Assembly: GCA_027068725.1 (NCBI GenBank)
Contig: JAMOMD010000390.1
Span: forward strand, 1 to 5,928
Length of the DNA stretch: 5,928 nt
Direction: 5' to 3'
From: Thermoproteales archaeon
GTDB lineage: Archaea > Thermoproteota > Thermoprotei > Thermoproteales > Thermocladiaceae
Positions within the stretch are counted from its first letter, which is position 1, and each line of letters opens with the position of its first letter. The position numbers and the translations under genes are program-made. The notes beneath the pieces are model-generated. The model was not told where the DNA came from. It saw nothing but the letters and a program-made list of their open reading frames with translations, and ran no database searches. Positions 5,430-5,928 of the stretch are shown here, one piece after another.

Positions 5430-5870
5430 ATGAGTGCCAGAGTTGAGACACTCGTACATGGAACTCACATATATGGAAACCTGAGAGGTTGTAACAGAGA
5501 ACTTCTAAAAGATGAGAGGAAGCTGAAGGAAATCATAATAAAATCAGCAGAGATAGGTAACATGACATTAATATCAGTGTTCTCTCACAAGTTCGGGAAA
5601 GACTGTGGAGTATCAATAATAGCAATCGTGGCCGAGAGTCACATATCAATACACACCTGGCCAGAGTACGACTATGCCACAGTTGACGTCTACAGCTGTG
5701 GTGCCCACTCTTGCCCACTCCTATCATTCCTGTACATTGCATCAGCACTCGAGGCAAAGGAGGTCGAGCTCTTCATAGCTGACAGATCGCTACACATGGA
5801 GGAGGTCAGGAGACAGAGACTCATGATTGAGGAGTATCAGGATATCAGAACGTACAAGGAGAAAGCTTGA
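5430..5870 (+). CDS. Pyruvoyl-dependent AdoMet decarboxylase family proenzyme (arginine or S-adenosylmethionine decarboxylase)
   Basis: From the ATG at 5430 this is a 146-aa proenzyme of the prokaryotic AdoMetDC family. The signature ESHISIHTWPEYDYATVDVY followed by SC contains the self-cleavage site E69-S70, where Ser70 becomes the pyruvoyl group. H75 and C90 follow with exactly the spacing of Ser63, His68 and Cys83 in the Thermotoga enzyme. The N-terminal GTHIYGNLRGC fits the family start. Products would be a beta chain of 69 residues and an alpha chain of 77. Crenarchaea have two paralogues, AdoMetDC (spermidine branch) and an arginine decarboxylase evolved from it (agmatine). KFGKDCGVSIIAIV and the late ADRS seem closer to the arginine enzymes I recall, but I cannot settle it. 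The frame stays open upstream to 5286, with ATGs at 5337 and 5376, but those extensions do not resemble the family. A weak TGAGG lies 2 nt before the chosen ATG. About 20 extra charged residues extend the C-terminus. Confidence 0.9.
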   Translation: MSARVETLVHGTHIYGNLRGCNRELLKDERKLKEIIIKSAEIGNMTLISVFSHKFGKDCGVSIIAIVAESHISIHTWPEYDYATVDVYSCGAHSCPLLSFLYIASALEAKEVELFIADRSLHMEEVRRQRLMIEEYQDIRTYKEKA

Positions 5871-5901
5871 CTATATAACGCGTCTGCACGTTCTCTAAAA
5901 G

Positions 5902-5908
5902 TTTTAAA
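5902..5908 (+). promoter_or_regulatory. TATA-like box near the right edge
   Basis: TTTTAAA followed by GAA resembles the decarboxylase promoter (TTTTAAAG). It predicts a plus-strand start at about 5931, just outside the window, so it probably serves the next gene. As TTTAAAA it could also act on the minus strand, antisense to the decarboxylase end, which is less likely. Confidence 0.4.
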
Positions 5909-5928
5909 GAATCTTGTCCTTCATCTCT

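Overview
The window looks like a hyperthermophilic crenarchaeon, most likely Desulfurococcales-like. The grounds are a CRISPR repeat of the crenarchaeal 25-nt '...AATCGAAAG' type, TATA-box promoters of archaeal form (TTTTAAAG, CTTAAATTA), box C/D guide RNAs, overlapping genes without clear Shine-Dalgarno sites, and a pyruvoyl AdoMet/arginine decarboxylase of the crenarchaeal type. The species cannot be named from the sequence alone.

Layout, left to right. (1) Positions 1-289 hold the leader-distal end of a CRISPR array. Three good repeats and one decayed repeat surround spacers of 42, 43 and 53 nt, and the array continues off the left edge. (2) Positions 386-437, minus strand, hold a box C/D sRNA with its own TATA box, lying divergent to the next gene. 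(3) Positions 486-4172 form a plus-strand operon of three overlapping genes. The first is a PP-loop APS/PAPS-reductase-like protein with a C-terminal 2x[4Fe-4S] ferredoxin domain. The second is a long Cas4/RecB-type PD-(D/E)XK nuclease with the four Cas4-like cysteines. The third is an unrecognised cysteine-containing protein. (4) Positions 4165-5169, minus strand, hold a convergent gene for a protein that resembles an M14/aspartoacylase fold without its usual metal ligands. The facing genes overlap by 8 bp inside a 10-bp palindrome. (5) Positions 5170-5429 are a dense intergenic region. It has one AT-rich element that can serve as TATA box in both directions, a textbook box C/D sRNA on the plus strand, and a TATA box followed by a roughly 80-nt structured leader with a short uORF. 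(6) Positions 5430-5870 hold the AdoMetDC-family decarboxylase. (7) A further TATA-like box near the right edge probably belongs to a gene outside the window.

The two guide RNAs are the strongest unlisted signals. Their guides match very conserved rRNA segments from memory: the 16S decoding region ACACACCGC for one, and the 16S CGGCCGCAAGG region (with a neighbouring 16S or a 23S site) for the other. The Cas4-like nuclease lies about 2.2 kb from the CRISPR array but is co-transcribed with a sulfur/Fe-S protein and an unknown protein, so a role in spacer acquisition is possible but unproven.
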